Assembly: GCA_963744005.1 (NCBI GenBank)
Contig: CAVURU010000003.1
Coordinates: 3,162,001-3,226,000 of the forward strand
Direction: 5' to 3'
DNA: 64,000 nt
Source of the DNA: Palsa-504 sp963744005
GTDB taxonomy: Bacteria > Actinomycetota > Actinomycetes > Streptosporangiales > Streptosporangiaceae
Shown here in pieces: positions 18,638-28,196 of this stretch. The translations under genes were made by a program, and so were the position numbers. Each line of letters begins with the position of its first letter. The first letter of the stretch is position 1. Below the pieces are notes generated by a model. It was given only the letters and a program-made list of their open reading frames with translations. It did no database searches and had not been told where the DNA came from.

Positions 18638-19303
18638 CTAGGGGCCAGCGGGCGTGACCAGGCCCGTCTCGTAGGCGATGACCACGAGCTGGGTCCGGTC
18701 ACGCGCCTGGAGCTTCATGAGCAGCCGGCCGACGTGCGTCTTCGCGGTCGCGGGGCTGAGATACAGCCGCTCGGCGATCTCCGCATTGGACCAGCCCCGG
18801 GCCACCAGCGCCAGGACCTCGCGCTCGCGGCTGGTCAGGATGCCGAGAGCGGCGGGCGGCGGGCGGTCACTGTCCGGGCGGCGGACGAATTCGCTGATGA
18901 GCTGGCGGGTGATGCTCGGTGCCAGCAGCGCGTCGCCGGCGGTCACGATCCGGATCCCGGCCAGCAAGTCCGTGGGCGGGGTGTCCTTGAGCAGGAAGCC
19001 GCTGGCCCCGGCCCGCAGCGCGGCGTAGACGTACTCGTCGAGGTCGAAGGTGGTGAGGATGAGCACCCTGACATGCTGGGTCTCCTCCGCCTGGCAGATC
19101 ACCCGGGTCGCCTCCAGGCCATCCAGGTGCGGCATCCGGATGTCCATCAGGACCACGTCAGGCTGCGTCTTCCTGGCCAGCGCGACCGCCTCAGCGCCGT
19201 CGCTGGCCTCGCCGACCACCTCGAGGTCCGGTGCGGAGTCGACCAGCACCCGGAAACCACCGCGGACCAGCGCCTGGTCGTCGGCCACGACGACGCGGAT
19301 CAC
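18638..19303 (-). CDS. NarL/FixJ-family response regulator, 221 aa
   Basis: The receiver domain has the acidic pair ADD near residue 8, the phospho-acceptor Asp54 in DVVLMDIRMPHLDG, and the switch Thr in LILTTFD. The C-terminal LuxR helix-turn-helix (LTSREREVLALVARGWSNAEIAERLYLSPATAKTHV region, about 150-200) binds DNA. Its start overlaps the stop of the kinase gene by four bases. The pair is divergent from an ABC transporter at 20712 and probably controls it, a common arrangement in actinomycetes. Confidence 0.93.
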   Translation of the reverse strand: MIRVVVADDQALVRGGFRVLVDSAPDLEVVGEASDGAEAVALARKTQPDVVLMDIRMPHLDGLEATRVICQAEETQHVRVLILTTFDLDEYVYAALRAGASGFLLKDTPPTDLLAGIRIVTAGDALLAPSITRQLISEFVRRPDSDRPPPAALGILTSREREVLALVARGWSNAEIAERLYLSPATAKTHVGRLLMKLQARDRTQLVVIAYETGLVTPAGP

Positions 19304-20487
19304 CCGCTCACCCCGGTAATCGGGAAGCAGGCCCGGACCTCAAAGCCCCCGCCGGGCCGGGGCCCGGCGGCGAACTCGCCGCCGAACACCGCGACCCGCT
19401 CTCGCATGCCGATGATTCCGTGCCCGGAACCTGTCCTGGGCGCCGGAACGTCGGCGACCGGGACGGCCGGAGCCTGATTGGCAATCTCGACGGTCACCGA
19501 GTCGTCCCGATAGCGGATGGTCACGGTGGCGGCGACGGAGGCCGCGTGCTTGATCACGTTCGTGAGCGCCTCCTGGATGACCCGGTACGCGGACAGGTCA
19601 ATGGCCGGGGGAACCGGTCCCCGCTGGCCTTCGACGTTGATCCAGACCTGGAGCCCGCCGCCCTGCACCTGGGTCGCGAGCGAGCTGAGGTCGGTCAGCC
19701 CGGGCGCCGGGGTGAGGCTGCCGAGAGGCTCGCCCTCCTGCCTCAGCACGCCCAGCAGGCGCCGCATCTCGGTCAGCGCCGCGCGGCTAGTGGACTCGAT
19801 GGCGGCCAGGGCCTGCCGGGCCGCGGCCGGCTGGCTGTCGATCACGTGGTGGCCGACGCCGGACTGCACGGCGATGACGCTCATCGAATGGGCGATCACG
19901 TCGTGCAGTTCGCGGGCGATGCGCAGCCGCTCCTCGGTGACGGCGCGGCGAGCCTCTTCCTGGCGCTCGCGTTCGGCCCGTTCGGTCCTGGCCTGGAGCT
20001 CAGCCCAGCGTGACCGGCGCCGGCGCTGGTTCCAGCCGAGCAGCCAGGCCCCTCCGACGAAGATCTCGCTCGCGATATAGGTAGCCAGGACGGCCACCTT
20101 GGCCGGCTGGAGATCGACAGCCACGCCGACCACGACCGCCGAGGCGAACAAGGTCGGGACGGACACCCGCTCGTCGCTGTGCAAGGCGATGCTGTAATTG
20201 AGCACGAAGACCGCGAACCCGGGATAGGCCGCATAGCGGCCGACGGCGTAGATCGCGACCGCGGACAGGCAGACCGCGACCGACGTGCGCGGGAACCTGC
20301 GGTGAGTGAGGATCGGCACGATACTGACGGCGCCCACCAGCCAGGTCAGTGTCGTCGTCGGATGCTGCCCGGGCAGCGGGGGCCTGGTGAGGAGCTGCTG
20401 GGCCAGCAGCGCGAAGACGGCGAGCGCGGCGAGGCCGTCAATCAGCAGCGGGCCTGAGGCCTGTCTCATCCACCGCATCGCCGGCAT
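19300..20487 (-). CDS. sensor histidine kinase of the NarL-partner type, 395 aa
   Basis: Four or five N-terminal TM helices (residues about 15-150) have only short loops between them, so it probably senses the membrane or a membrane-bound ligand. A basic linker and coiled coil follow, then the HisKA_3 box with His195 in RIARELHDVIAHSMSV. The ATPase domain shows the N-box VIQEALTNVIKHA and the G-box GSGHGIIGMRER. It is translationally coupled to the response regulator. Confidence 0.92.
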   Translation of the reverse strand: MPAMRWMRQASGPLLIDGLAALAVFALLAQQLLTRPPLPGQHPTTTLTWLVGAVSIVPILTHRRFPRTSVAVCLSAVAIYAVGRYAAYPGFAVFVLNYSIALHSDERVSVPTLFASAVVVGVAVDLQPAKVAVLATYIASEIFVGGAWLLGWNQRRRRSRWAELQARTERAERERQEEARRAVTEERLRIARELHDVIAHSMSVIAVQSGVGHHVIDSQPAAARQALAAIESTSRAALTEMRRLLGVLRQEGEPLGSLTPAPGLTDLSSLATQVQGGGLQVWINVEGQRGPVPPAIDLSAYRVIQEALTNVIKHAASVAATVTIRYRDDSVTVEIANQAPAVPVADVPAPRTGSGHGIIGMRERVAVFGGEFAAGPRPGGGFEVRACFPITGVSG

Positions 20488-20711
20488 TTCGTCACCGTAG
20501 CCAGGATCAACCGCGAGGCGCGTCCTGCTGGAGGATGACCGGCCGGTTACCCCTGCAGGCGTACGCCTTCAGTCCGCACGATACGCGTCCGTGGGCATGC
20601 GGGGCGAGGACCGATACCGGCTTGCTGGCCGATGACGCCGCGGCCCGCAGTCGCGACAGTCGAATACGACGCACCTGACATCCGAGACGGTGCGAGTAAG
20701 GAATCGCCGTT

Positions 20712-21620
20712 ATGTCCGCCATCAGCTTCAGCAAGCTCACCAAGCGCTACGGATCGGTCCTGGCCGTCGACGACCTGACGTTCGACGTGCAGCCGGGCCG
20801 GGTGACCGGGTTCCTCGGCCCCAACGGATCGGGCAAGACCTCGACGCTGCGCATGCTGCTCGGATTGGCTGCCCCCACCTCCGGGACGGCGACGATCGGC
20901 GGAGTGCCGTATCGCCAGCTGCCGCGCCCGGTGAGCCAGGTGGGCGCGGCCCTGGACAGCAACACCTTCCACCCGGGCCGCAGCGCCGCCCAGCACCTGC
21001 GGATTCTCACCACCGTGGCCGGCTTGCCCGCCCGGCGGGTCGACGAGGTCCTCGGTCTGGTCGGGCTGTCCGATGTCGCGGGACGCGCCGTCGGCGGGTT
21101 CTCGCTCGGTATGCGCCAGCGGCTCAGCCTGGCCGGGGCCCTGCTCGGCGACCCGGGCGTGCTGGTCTTCGACGAACCGCTCAACGGACTCGACCCGGAC
21201 GGCATCCGCTGGCTGCGCGGCCTGCTGCGGACGCTCGCGGCGCAGAACCGGACCGTGTTCCTGTCCAGCCACCTGCTCACCGAGGTGGCACAGACGGTGG
21301 ACGACGTGATCGTGCTGGCCCGCGGCCGCCTGGTCACGCAGACCACGCTGGCCGACCTGGTCGCCCGGACCTCGGTGGTCCGGGCCCGGACGACAGACCC
21401 GTCCCGGCTGCTCGAGGCGCTCGCGGCGGCCGGCCTGCGGGTCCGGCTGGCCGACGCCTCGACCGTGGAAGCACGGTCGGCCACCGCCGACGCGGTCGGC
21501 CTGGCCGCAGCGGCCGCGGGCGTGACCATCCTGGAGCTCTCCCGGCACGACGAAAACCTGGAGAGCCTGTTCTTTGACCTCGTCCAGCAGGACCACCAGA
21601 ACCAGGAGATAGCAGCATGA
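20712..21620 (+). CDS. ABC transporter ATPase, 302 aa
   Basis: Walker A is GPNGSGKT (residues 36-43), the signature is FSLGMRQRLSLAGAL, Walker B is VLVFDEPLNGLDPDG, and the switch His is in FLSSHLLTE. A C-terminal extension of about 85 residues after the core (RASLADLV-like region) is typical of CcmA/bacitracin-type exporters. The ATG at 20712 has AAGGA upstream. The permease follows with an ATGA overlap. The divergent two-component system next door suggests an inducible efflux or antibiotic-resistance pump; the substrate is not known. Confidence 0.92.
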   Translation: MSAISFSKLTKRYGSVLAVDDLTFDVQPGRVTGFLGPNGSGKTSTLRMLLGLAAPTSGTATIGGVPYRQLPRPVSQVGAALDSNTFHPGRSAAQHLRILTTVAGLPARRVDEVLGLVGLSDVAGRAVGGFSLGMRQRLSLAGALLGDPGVLVFDEPLNGLDPDGIRWLRGLLRTLAAQNRTVFLSSHLLTEVAQTVDDVIVLARGRLVTQTTLADLVARTSVVRARTTDPSRLLEALAAAGLRVRLADASTVEARSATADAVGLAAAAAGVTILELSRHDENLESLFFDLVQQDHQNQEIAA

Positions 21621-22387
21621 ACGGCACCCTGATCGACACTGGCCGGCTGGCCCGGGCCGAACTCCGGAAGCTCTTCACCACTAAGGCACTGCCGGCCAGC
21701 TTCACGATGGCGATCGTGCTCGCGGTCGGCAGCGTGCTCATCGACGCGATGGTCGCCGGCCAGCATGGAACGCCGGGGCTCGGCACCGACGCGAACGTCG
21801 ACCAGATGCTCAAGTTCGGCTCGATCACCTGCGTGGTCATGCTCATCATCGGCGTGCTCGCCGCGGGCAGCGAGTTCCGGCACCGGACCATCATCCCGGT
21901 CCTGCTCGCCACCCCGCACCGGATGCGGATCTTCGCGGTCAAGGTGGCGGTGATCGCCGCGCTGAGTGCGGTCTTCAGCGCCGTGGTGTTCGGGCTCGGA
22001 CTGGCCACCATCATCGCGACCCTGTCGGCGCACGGGATCCACCACCTGCCGGCCGGGACGGGCACCCTCTACGCCGGCGCAGTCATCTCGTCGGCCTGCT
22101 TCGGGATGATCGGCGTCGCTCTCGGCGCGCTGACCAGGAACACGATCGGCGCCATCGTGGTGGCGATCACCTGGGCGCTGTTCATCGAGCAGGTCATCCT
22201 GGCGGCCATCGCGCCGGCGATCGAGAAGTGGCTGCCGACCGCGGCCGCCATCGGCCTGACGAACGCGCCGGGTCCGGACCCCGGCCGCATCCTGTCACCG
22301 CTGACCGCCGGGCTGGTGCTGACCGGCTACGCCGTCGCGCTCCTGCTGGCCGCGAGCCGGACCACCCTGCGCCGCGACGTGACCTGA
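21617..22387 (+). CDS. ABC transporter permease, 256 aa
   Basis: Six predicted TM helices with the ABC-2 pattern: an N-terminal amphipathic ARAELRKLFTTKALPASF segment, then TM helices from residue about 28. It includes AAGSEFRHRTIIPVLLATPHR, a cytoplasmic loop often seen in bacitracin-type permeases. It overlaps the ATPase gene by four bases and is followed by a terminator-like hairpin at 22440. Confidence 0.9.
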   Translation: MNGTLIDTGRLARAELRKLFTTKALPASFTMAIVLAVGSVLIDAMVAGQHGTPGLGTDANVDQMLKFGSITCVVMLIIGVLAAGSEFRHRTIIPVLLATPHRMRIFAVKVAVIAALSAVFSAVVFGLGLATIIATLSAHGIHHLPAGTGTLYAGAVISSACFGMIGVALGALTRNTIGAIVVAITWALFIEQVILAAIAPAIEKWLPTAAAIGLTNAPGPDPGRILSPLTAGLVLTGYAVALLLAASRTTLRRDVT

Positions 22388-22439
22388 CGCGGCCGGAGGC
22401 GTCGTGCCCGCGGGCCGCGCCGAGCGCACCAGGCCGGGC

Positions 22440-22479
22440 ACCCGGGGCTCCTCCCGCTCAAGCGGGGTGAACCCCGGGT
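22440..22479 (+). terminator. hairpin after the ABC transporter operon
   Basis: ACCCGGGG and CCCCGGGT form a perfect 8-bp outer stem. Inside it, CCCGC-TCAA-GCGGG forms a second small stem-loop. It lies 53 bases after the permease stop. There is no T-run, as is common in high-GC actinobacteria. Confidence 0.5.
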
Positions 22480-22551
22480 CTCGTCATGTCCCCGGCGCAG
22501 CCCGTGGCCAGGGCCGCGTTTTGCCCGGGCGGCCACGGGGAGCGCAGCGAC

Positions 22552-24199
22552 ATGACTGAGCGCTGGTATGAGAAATCCATCATTTACTGCCTGGACGTCG
22601 AGACGTTCCAGGACTCCGACGGGGACGGCGTCGGTGACTTCACCGGGCTCACCCGCCGGCTGGACTACCTGGCCCGCCTCGGCGTCGACTGCCTGTGGCT
22701 GAACCCCATCCACCCCTCCCCGGGCCGGGACGGCGGCTACGAAGTCAGCGACTACTACAACGTGCATCCCCGGCTGGGCACGCTGGGTGACTTCGCGGAG
22801 TTCCTGCAGGCGGCCGACAGCCGCGGCATCCGGGTCATCATCGACCTGGTGGTCAACCACACCTCCGACGAGCATCCGTGGTTCCGGTCAGCGTGCTCAT
22901 CGCCCGGCTCGCCGTACCGGGACTGGTACGTGTGGTCCGAGCAGGAGCCGCCCGACCGGCACCAGGGCATGGTCTTCCCCGGCGAGCAGGATGAGACCTG
23001 GAGCTATGACGAGGCGGCCGGGGCCTGGTACTTCCACCGGTTCTACCGTTTCCAGCCGGATCTCAACATCAGCAATCCCCGGGTCCGCGAGGAGATCAAG
23101 AAGATCGCGTCCTTCTGGCTGCGGCTGGGGGTGGCCGGGTTCCGGATGGACGCGGTGCCGTTCCTCATCGAGGAGACCACCGCGGACGGCAAAACCGCGG
23201 ACAAGGACTTCGAGTTCCTCACTGACCTTCGCCAGCATGTGCAGTGGCAGCGCCCGGACGCGCTGCTGCTGGCCGAGGCGAACGTGGACCCTGACCAGCT
23301 CATCAAGTACTTCGGCGACAGCGGCGGCTCGGCCAACCGGCTGCACATGCTGTTCGACTTCCTGCTGAACGCCCAGATCATGCTGGCGCTCGCCCGCCAG
23401 GACCCGGAGCCGGTCATCGACGCGCTGCGCGACACCCCGGCGCGGCCCGACTCGTCCCAGTGGGCCACGTTCCTGCGCAACCACGATGAGGTCGACCTGT
23501 CCCGGCTCACCGCCGGCCAGCGGCAGGAGGTGTTCGCCGCCTTCGGCCCGGACGAGGACATGCGCCTGTACGGGCGAGGGATCCGCCGTCGGCTCGCGCC
23601 CATGCTGGGCGGTGACCAGCGCCGTATCCGGCTGGCCTACTCGCTGCAGTTCACCCTGCGCGGGACGCCGGTCATCCGCTACGGCGAGGAGATCGGCATG
23701 GGCGACGACCTGTCGCTGCCGGACCGCGAGTCGATCCGGACGCCGATGCAGTGGTCAGCGCTGCCTAACGCCGGCTTCTCCGCCGCCGCAGGCCAGGCTG
23801 GTCCATCCGGTGGTCACCGGCGGGACATTCGGCTACGAGAAGGTCAACGTGCGGCAGCAGCGCAACGACCCCGGTTCACTGCTGTCCTGGTTCGAAGGAA
23901 TGATGCGCACGCTGCGCGAGTGCCCGGAGATCAACACCGGCTCCTGCCGTCACGTCGACGTGCCCACGCCGCCCGGCCTGCTCGTGCACCGCGCCGACGA
24001 CACGACCGGCACCATGCTGTTCCTGCACAATCTCGGCGACCACGACGTCACCGCCGATGTCAGCAGCCTCGACGGCATGGCCGAGTCGCCCACCGAGATG
24101 CTGGCCGATCGCGACTACGGCGACGTCGACCTGGCCAAGGTCACGGTCGGCGGCTACGGCTACCGCTGGATATGCCTGCGCCGGGAACTGCCCCTGTAG
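22552..24199 (+). CDS. GH13 trehalose-synthase-like glucosyltransferase/alpha-glucosidase (frameshift near 23790)
   Basis: The (beta/alpha)8 enzyme starts at ATG 22552 with GGGGAG upstream. It has the GH13 regions: GVDCLWLNP, DLVVNHTSDEHPWF, GFRMDAVPF (nucleophile Asp200), LLLAEANV (acid/base Glu242) and FLRNHDEVDL (Asp312). The N-terminus WYEKSIIYCLDVETFQDSDGDGVGD resembles TreS, which interconverts maltose and trehalose, more than ordinary amylase. At about 23790 one extra base shifts the frame; the second part continues LVHPVVTGGTFGYEKVNV to the end GYRWICLRRELPL. Restored, it has about 548 residues. No maltokinase or other trehalose genes lie beside it, so the exact reaction is uncertain. 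Confidence 0.8.
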
Positions 24200-24247
24200 C
24201 GTCACCCATGCGCGGCGTGGCCGGGACTCCGGGCGAGACGCGGCGGC

Positions 24248-25702
24248 TTACCAGCTGCCCCAGGCCAGGGCGGGCGGGGGCAGCGGCGGCGGAGTCAGGA
24301 AGGCCGGCGGAGCGGCCAGGTCCAGGGCGCCCAGCGGCGAGGTGGCCGCCGCATCCCGCCGGGTCAGCGCGGGCAGGTTCCACTTCTCCTCGACGAGCTT
24401 CAGGACCGAGGTGTGATCGAACACCTCGGACAGGACGCAGTCCGGCCGGGCGTAAGGCGACACGATCACGGCGGGCACCCGGAACCCGTAGATGTCGTAG
24501 GCGCCCGGGCCGGCCACGAGCTGCTCGGCGTGCCGGACATAGCCGGGGAACGCGGCCTTCAGCACGGTGCGCAGCGCGGAGGGGTGGGCGACCAGGCTGC
24601 GGCCCGGGATGTCGTCGGGCGGAACCGCGGCGGGCGGCGCGACGTGATCGTAGTAGCCGCCGTGCTCATCGTAGGTCCAGATGAGCAGCGTGTCCGGCCA
24701 GGCCGGCCCGTGCATGACCCGGTTGATGACCTCGGCCGCGAAGCTCTCCCCCTGGCGGACGTCCTGCGGGTTCTCCTCCGAGAAGCTGCGGAAGTCCGGG
24801 TCGATGATGGCGAACGACGGAAGCTGCCCGGAGTCGGCATCGGCGAAGAACTGCTCGATGCTGCGGACGTGGGCCATGTACCCGGCCATCCCGAGCGGGT
24901 AGATGGCCGACGTGAACTGAAGATCGCGCTTGAACACCTCGCTGGTCTTGCGGAACGGGCGGCCGAGGGAGCCCAGGTGGTGCCGGTTGCGACGGTGCCG
25001 GTACCGCAGGTAGCTGCGGAACTCGGAGTCGGTGCTGGCCGGCCGGTAGTTGACCCAGGAGATCCGGTGCCGGGTCAGCATGTCCATGATGGTGCCGGCC
25101 CGGGGCCGGTCCAGCAGGTTGAAGGGCAGGTCGTCCATCAGGCCGTTGGCCGTCCCGGCCAGCAGGAACCGGCGGTTGGGAAAGGTCGGGCCCAGGCACG
25201 AGCTGAACCAGTGGTCGGCCAGCGGGAAGGTCCGGGCCAGCCCGTGGTAGAAGGGCAGATCCCGGTCCGTCCAGTAGCCCATGGCCGCCGTCTTGTCCAG
25301 GCCGGGTGCGGCCTGCTCGGCCGAGGTCACGAACCCGGTCATCTTGCCGTCCGCCCACTGCGCGTGGCTGGCGTTCCAGCTCTGCACGGGCACGCCGTCC
25401 CGCTGCACGGTCGAGGCCGCGGGAAAGGACCGGACCATGCGGCCTGCGGAGTCCGGATTCTCGGTCGCGGGCAGCCCGTCGTCACCGAGCGGGAAGCCCT
25501 CCCCCCGGCCCAGGGTGCCCAGGTAGTTGTCGAAGGAATGGTTCTCCATCATCAGGACCAGGATGTGCTTGACCGGCGGCAGCAGGTCGACCCCGGCCGG
25601 GCGGCCGGGATCGGGCCGGTCACCGGGCCGGTACGGGCGGCGCCGGTCTCGCTGGCGCAGCTTCTCGCGTTCGATCCGCTGCCAGGGGAGGGTGCTCGTC
25701 AT
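24248..25702 (-). CDS. phosphoesterase family protein (phospholipase C / acid phosphatase type), 484 aa
   Basis: Alkaline-phosphatase-fold family (pfam04185). The metal site and nucleophile region is HILVLMMENHSFDNYLGTLG. Later motifs are LGPTFPNRRFLLAG, SFAIIDPDF and LLIWTYDEHGGYYDHVAPP, which hold further metal ligands. Related enzymes cleave phospholipid head groups or phosphomonoesters. Most are exported by the Tat route, but here the N-terminus (MTSTLPWQRIEREKLRQRD) has no signal peptide, so it is probably cytoplasmic or secreted with help. It is convergent with the GH13 gene. Confidence 0.85.
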   Translation of the reverse strand: MTSTLPWQRIEREKLRQRDRRRPYRPGDRPDPGRPAGVDLLPPVKHILVLMMENHSFDNYLGTLGRGEGFPLGDDGLPATENPDSAGRMVRSFPAASTVQRDGVPVQSWNASHAQWADGKMTGFVTSAEQAAPGLDKTAAMGYWTDRDLPFYHGLARTFPLADHWFSSCLGPTFPNRRFLLAGTANGLMDDLPFNLLDRPRAGTIMDMLTRHRISWVNYRPASTDSEFRSYLRYRHRRNRHHLGSLGRPFRKTSEVFKRDLQFTSAIYPLGMAGYMAHVRSIEQFFADADSGQLPSFAIIDPDFRSFSEENPQDVRQGESFAAEVINRVMHGPAWPDTLLIWTYDEHGGYYDHVAPPAAVPPDDIPGRSLVAHPSALRTVLKAAFPGYVRHAEQLVAGPGAYDIYGFRVPAVIVSPYARPDCVLSEVFDHTSVLKLVEEKWNLPALTRRDAAATSPLGALDLAAPPAFLTPPPLPPPALAWGSW

Positions 25703-25862
25703 GTCAGGCTGTCTCCGTTTTGTCCAGACCGGGTCCAGCGAGCGTAGCCCGGCCTGGCCGCGAGCGCAGGGGGCCGGGCTGGCCTGATATTCCGGTTCCC
25801 GGGCTTCCGGAAGCTCAGCGCTGATGCGATGCTGAATCCGTCAGCGAGGAAAGGGAACGCCC

Positions 25863-26093
25863 GTGGTCTTCATCGTCGGTGCCGTGTGCCTGGTCGTCGG
25901 CCAGCTCCTCGGCTGGTGGCTGGGCTACGGACGCGGTAAGAAAGACGCCCTGAACGAGGTCGGCCGGATGGAAGAGTACAACCGGCGGCGGAAGCTCGCG
26001 GCCAGCCAGAAAGGCAGCAAGGGTCCGGTCAAGGCCGGTCAGGGTAATCCGGGTCAGGGCAAGTCAAGCCAGGGCCGGAACAGGAAACGCTGA
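25863..26093 (+). CDS. small membrane protein with basic tail, 76 aa
   Basis: The GTG at 25863 has GGAAAGGGAA upstream. One N-terminal TM helix (FIVGAVCLVVGQLLGWWLGY) is followed by a Lys/Arg/Gln/Gly-rich tail with repeated KxGQGxxGQGKSSQG units. That suggests a nucleic-acid- or membrane-surface-binding tail on the cytoplasmic side. No family is recognised. Confidence 0.6.
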   Translation: MVFIVGAVCLVVGQLLGWWLGYGRGKKDALNEVGRMEEYNRRRKLAASQKGSKGPVKAGQGNPGQGKSSQGRNRKR

Positions 26094-26099
26094 CCGGAA

Positions 26100-26518
26100 G
26101 GCCCCGGGCGGCCTCGGGCCCGCTGAACAAGCCCGGCCCGCTCACCGAGACCGAGTTCGAGCGGGTCCGCCTTCATCCATATCTCACCGGCCGGATGCTG
26201 GCGCGGATTCCGGCGCTGGACCGGGCCCGGGCGATCGCCGCCCGCCGCCACGAGCGGCTGGACGGCTCGGGCTATCCGCGCGGGCTCACCGCCGCCGCCC
26301 TCGCCCCGCCTGATCATCTGCTCGCCGCGGCCGGCGAGCCGCGGCTCGCCCGCGGTCATCCCGACAAGCAGATCGCACGGCGCCTCGCGGTCAGCCCGAA
26401 GACGGTCTCCAGCCACGTCGAGCACATCTACGCGAAGCTCGACGTCTCCAGCCGCGCGGCGGCGACGCTGTTCGCGACCCAGCACGGCCTGACGGGAACG
26501 TATGAGTCAGTGGGGTAA
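26100..26518 (+). pseudogene. HD-GYP/LuxR regulator remnant with internal deletion
   Basis: The frame reads from LNKPGPLTETEFERVRLHPY through HERLDGSGYPRGLTAAALAP, the HD-GYP signature HERxDGxGYPxGL. It then joins directly to HPDKQIARRLAVSPKTVSSHVEHIY, a LuxR helix-turn-helix. In intact relatives about 70 residues separate these parts, including the first helices of the LuxR domain. The N-terminal portion with the HD metal site is also gone; the frame starts just after the preceding gene. It is a remnant of a cyclic-dinucleotide-type sensor/regulator with at least two deletions. An ATG at 26195 could yield a 107-residue fragment. Confidence 0.75.
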
Positions 26519-26589
26519 ACGCCTCATGTGACGGGACGCCGGCTGCCGTAGCGTCTGACCCATGGTGATGACCGAGCAGCGGCAGACCG

Positions 26590-27372
26590 ATGCTTGAGGT
26601 GGACTGGGAACTGCGGGAGACCGGGCCGGCCGAGGCACGGCACGGCGTGCTGCTGCTCCCCGGCGGCGGCTGTTCAGCGGCCTTCTACGACGAGCTGACG
26701 GCCGAACCCGCACTGGCCGGCCTCCGGCTCGTCGCGGCGACTCTTCCCGGCCACGCGGGCACGCCTGCGCCGCGAGACCTGTCCACGCAGAACTACGGCC
26801 GTCTGGCCGCCCAGCTCGCAGCGGTCAAGCACTGCGAGCTGGTGCTCGGGTTCAGCATGGGTTCAACGGTCGCGCTCGAGATGGCCACCACGGCCCGCTT
26901 CGCCGGCCCGCTGATCCTGACCGGCGCCAGCTTCTCGGCGAAAGCCGAATCGACGATGCTCGAGGTGCTGAATGCTCTCGGCCGCGTGACGGGCTCGCTC
27001 CCGTACGCGTTCATGCGGTCCATGTTCGGCCCGATGCTCAAGCAGAGCACCATCCCGGCGCAGCGCCGAGCCGAGCTGCTGGCCGAATTCAAGCGCAACC
27101 GGCCGAGCACGATGCGCAAGCTGATCCGGGCCTACCTGCGGGACCTACGGCGCGAACCGTTGATCGGCGAGCGACTGGGGGCCCTGACCGCGCCGGTCTG
27201 GGTCGTGCACGCCGACAAGGGCGACGGACAGCTCACCAGCCAGGAGCGCCGGTCGCTCGAGGACTGCCCGAACGTCACCGTCGTGACCATCCCGGGACGG
27301 AGCTTCTTCCTGCCGAACGAACACCCCGCCGAGCTCGCTGCTCTCGTCGTCAAAGCGCTCGCCAGCAGCTGA
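26590..27372 (+). CDS. alpha/beta hydrolase, 260 aa
   Basis: The nucleophile elbow is GFSMGST with Ser89, the oxyanion region is LLLPGGGCSAAFYDEL, and the C-terminal His is in FFLPNEHPAEL. A cap domain of about 70 residues lies in the middle (LNALGRVTGSLPYAFMRSMF). The substrate is unknown. It stands alone after the HD-GYP remnant. The ATG at 26590 has GAGCAG as a weak ribosome-binding site. Confidence 0.85.
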   Translation: MLEVDWELRETGPAEARHGVLLLPGGGCSAAFYDELTAEPALAGLRLVAATLPGHAGTPAPRDLSTQNYGRLAAQLAAVKHCELVLGFSMGSTVALEMATTARFAGPLILTGASFSAKAESTMLEVLNALGRVTGSLPYAFMRSMFGPMLKQSTIPAQRRAELLAEFKRNRPSTMRKLIRAYLRDLRREPLIGERLGALTAPVWVVHADKGDGQLTSQERRSLEDCPNVTVVTIPGRSFFLPNEHPAELAALVVKALASS

Positions 27373-27628
27373 GCGGCCGCCGCCAGCACGGGCCGGAGCG
27401 GACCGCCGCAGTTCCGCCTGGAGGGCGTCCTTGAGGGCCTGGCGGCTGGGACAAGGGCACTGCTCGCGGGCCTCGTAGCGGGCCGTCATGCGCTCGCGCC
27501 CAGGATGGCCTGCACCGAATGCGCTTCGGCGGGAGGCTCCCGGCGCGGAGATGAAGAAGGCATGGGCATCGTGTGTAGATCATATGGAGATACGGATACC
27601 GGATAACCCTCAATTATTTGTCTGCAGG

Positions 27629-27707
27629 CAGTTGCTCCGGCGCAATTGCCCGAACGCAATTGCCCCGGCACAAAGGGTTGACTTCCCGGTATAGAGCATC
27701 CAATAAT
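27629..27707 (+). promoter_or_regulatory. promoter with three 14-bp-spaced CAATTG sites (MFS paralogue 1)
   Basis: CAGTTG at 27629 and CAATTG at 27643 and 27657 repeat exactly every 14 bp, each within GCAATTGCC-like palindromes. After 15 bp comes TTGACT (27678-27683), a 17-bp spacer and CAATAAT (27701-27707). The same layout precedes the transporters at 30851 and 50077. The spacing suggests a regulator binding cooperatively upstream of the -35 box. Confidence 0.75.
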
Positions 27708-28196
27708 CCGGGTATACAGCGCGAAACCAAGCTGTAACACTACAGCACCGGCCTATCAAGGCCAATGAAACCCGGAGTCCTAAGTTCCCTGAAGCAGTGG
27801 AGGGAACAATGCCATCTGGCGTTAACTCCGCTTGGTACCGGATCCGCCCGGCGCGGCCGACACCAAACGAAGCCGTGCCCTTACCAGCCTGGACGGTTAA
27901 GGTAGCCCGTCCAGGCTCAACATCCCCGGCCCGCGGATCGAGCGGAATCCCGGCAGATCAGATCTGCCCTATTCCCGGCCCGGCGCGCCTATCGTTACCC
28001 GGCTTATCCGCGCCCGGGCCCCAATTACCAGTACCGCCCAGGTGCCCCGGCCTGCGCCAAAAACCCGGAACATGCCCAGGCATGATGACCGGGATCAGCG
28101 GCAAATGCGGATTTTCATCCAGCACAGGCAATGGCGCCGCACGGCCATTTTTACCTCGCCACCTCATGCACCGGGTGGCAGCAAGGAGAAACTGCG
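27708..28196 (+). other. long 5' leader of MFS paralogue 1
   Basis: About 490 bases separate the predicted -10 box from the start codon. A perfect GCTGTA-ACAC-TACAGC hairpin or operator lies at 27731-27746. The last 25 bases (GGGTGGCAGCAAGGAGAA) are almost identical to those before the other two intact paralogues. Open frames here show no protein family. A regulatory leader is possible. Confidence 0.45.

Noticed and set aside
24413..25747. 444-aa plus-strand frame over the phosphoesterase gene
   Set aside because: Antisense shadow; the minus strand has clear catalytic motifs.
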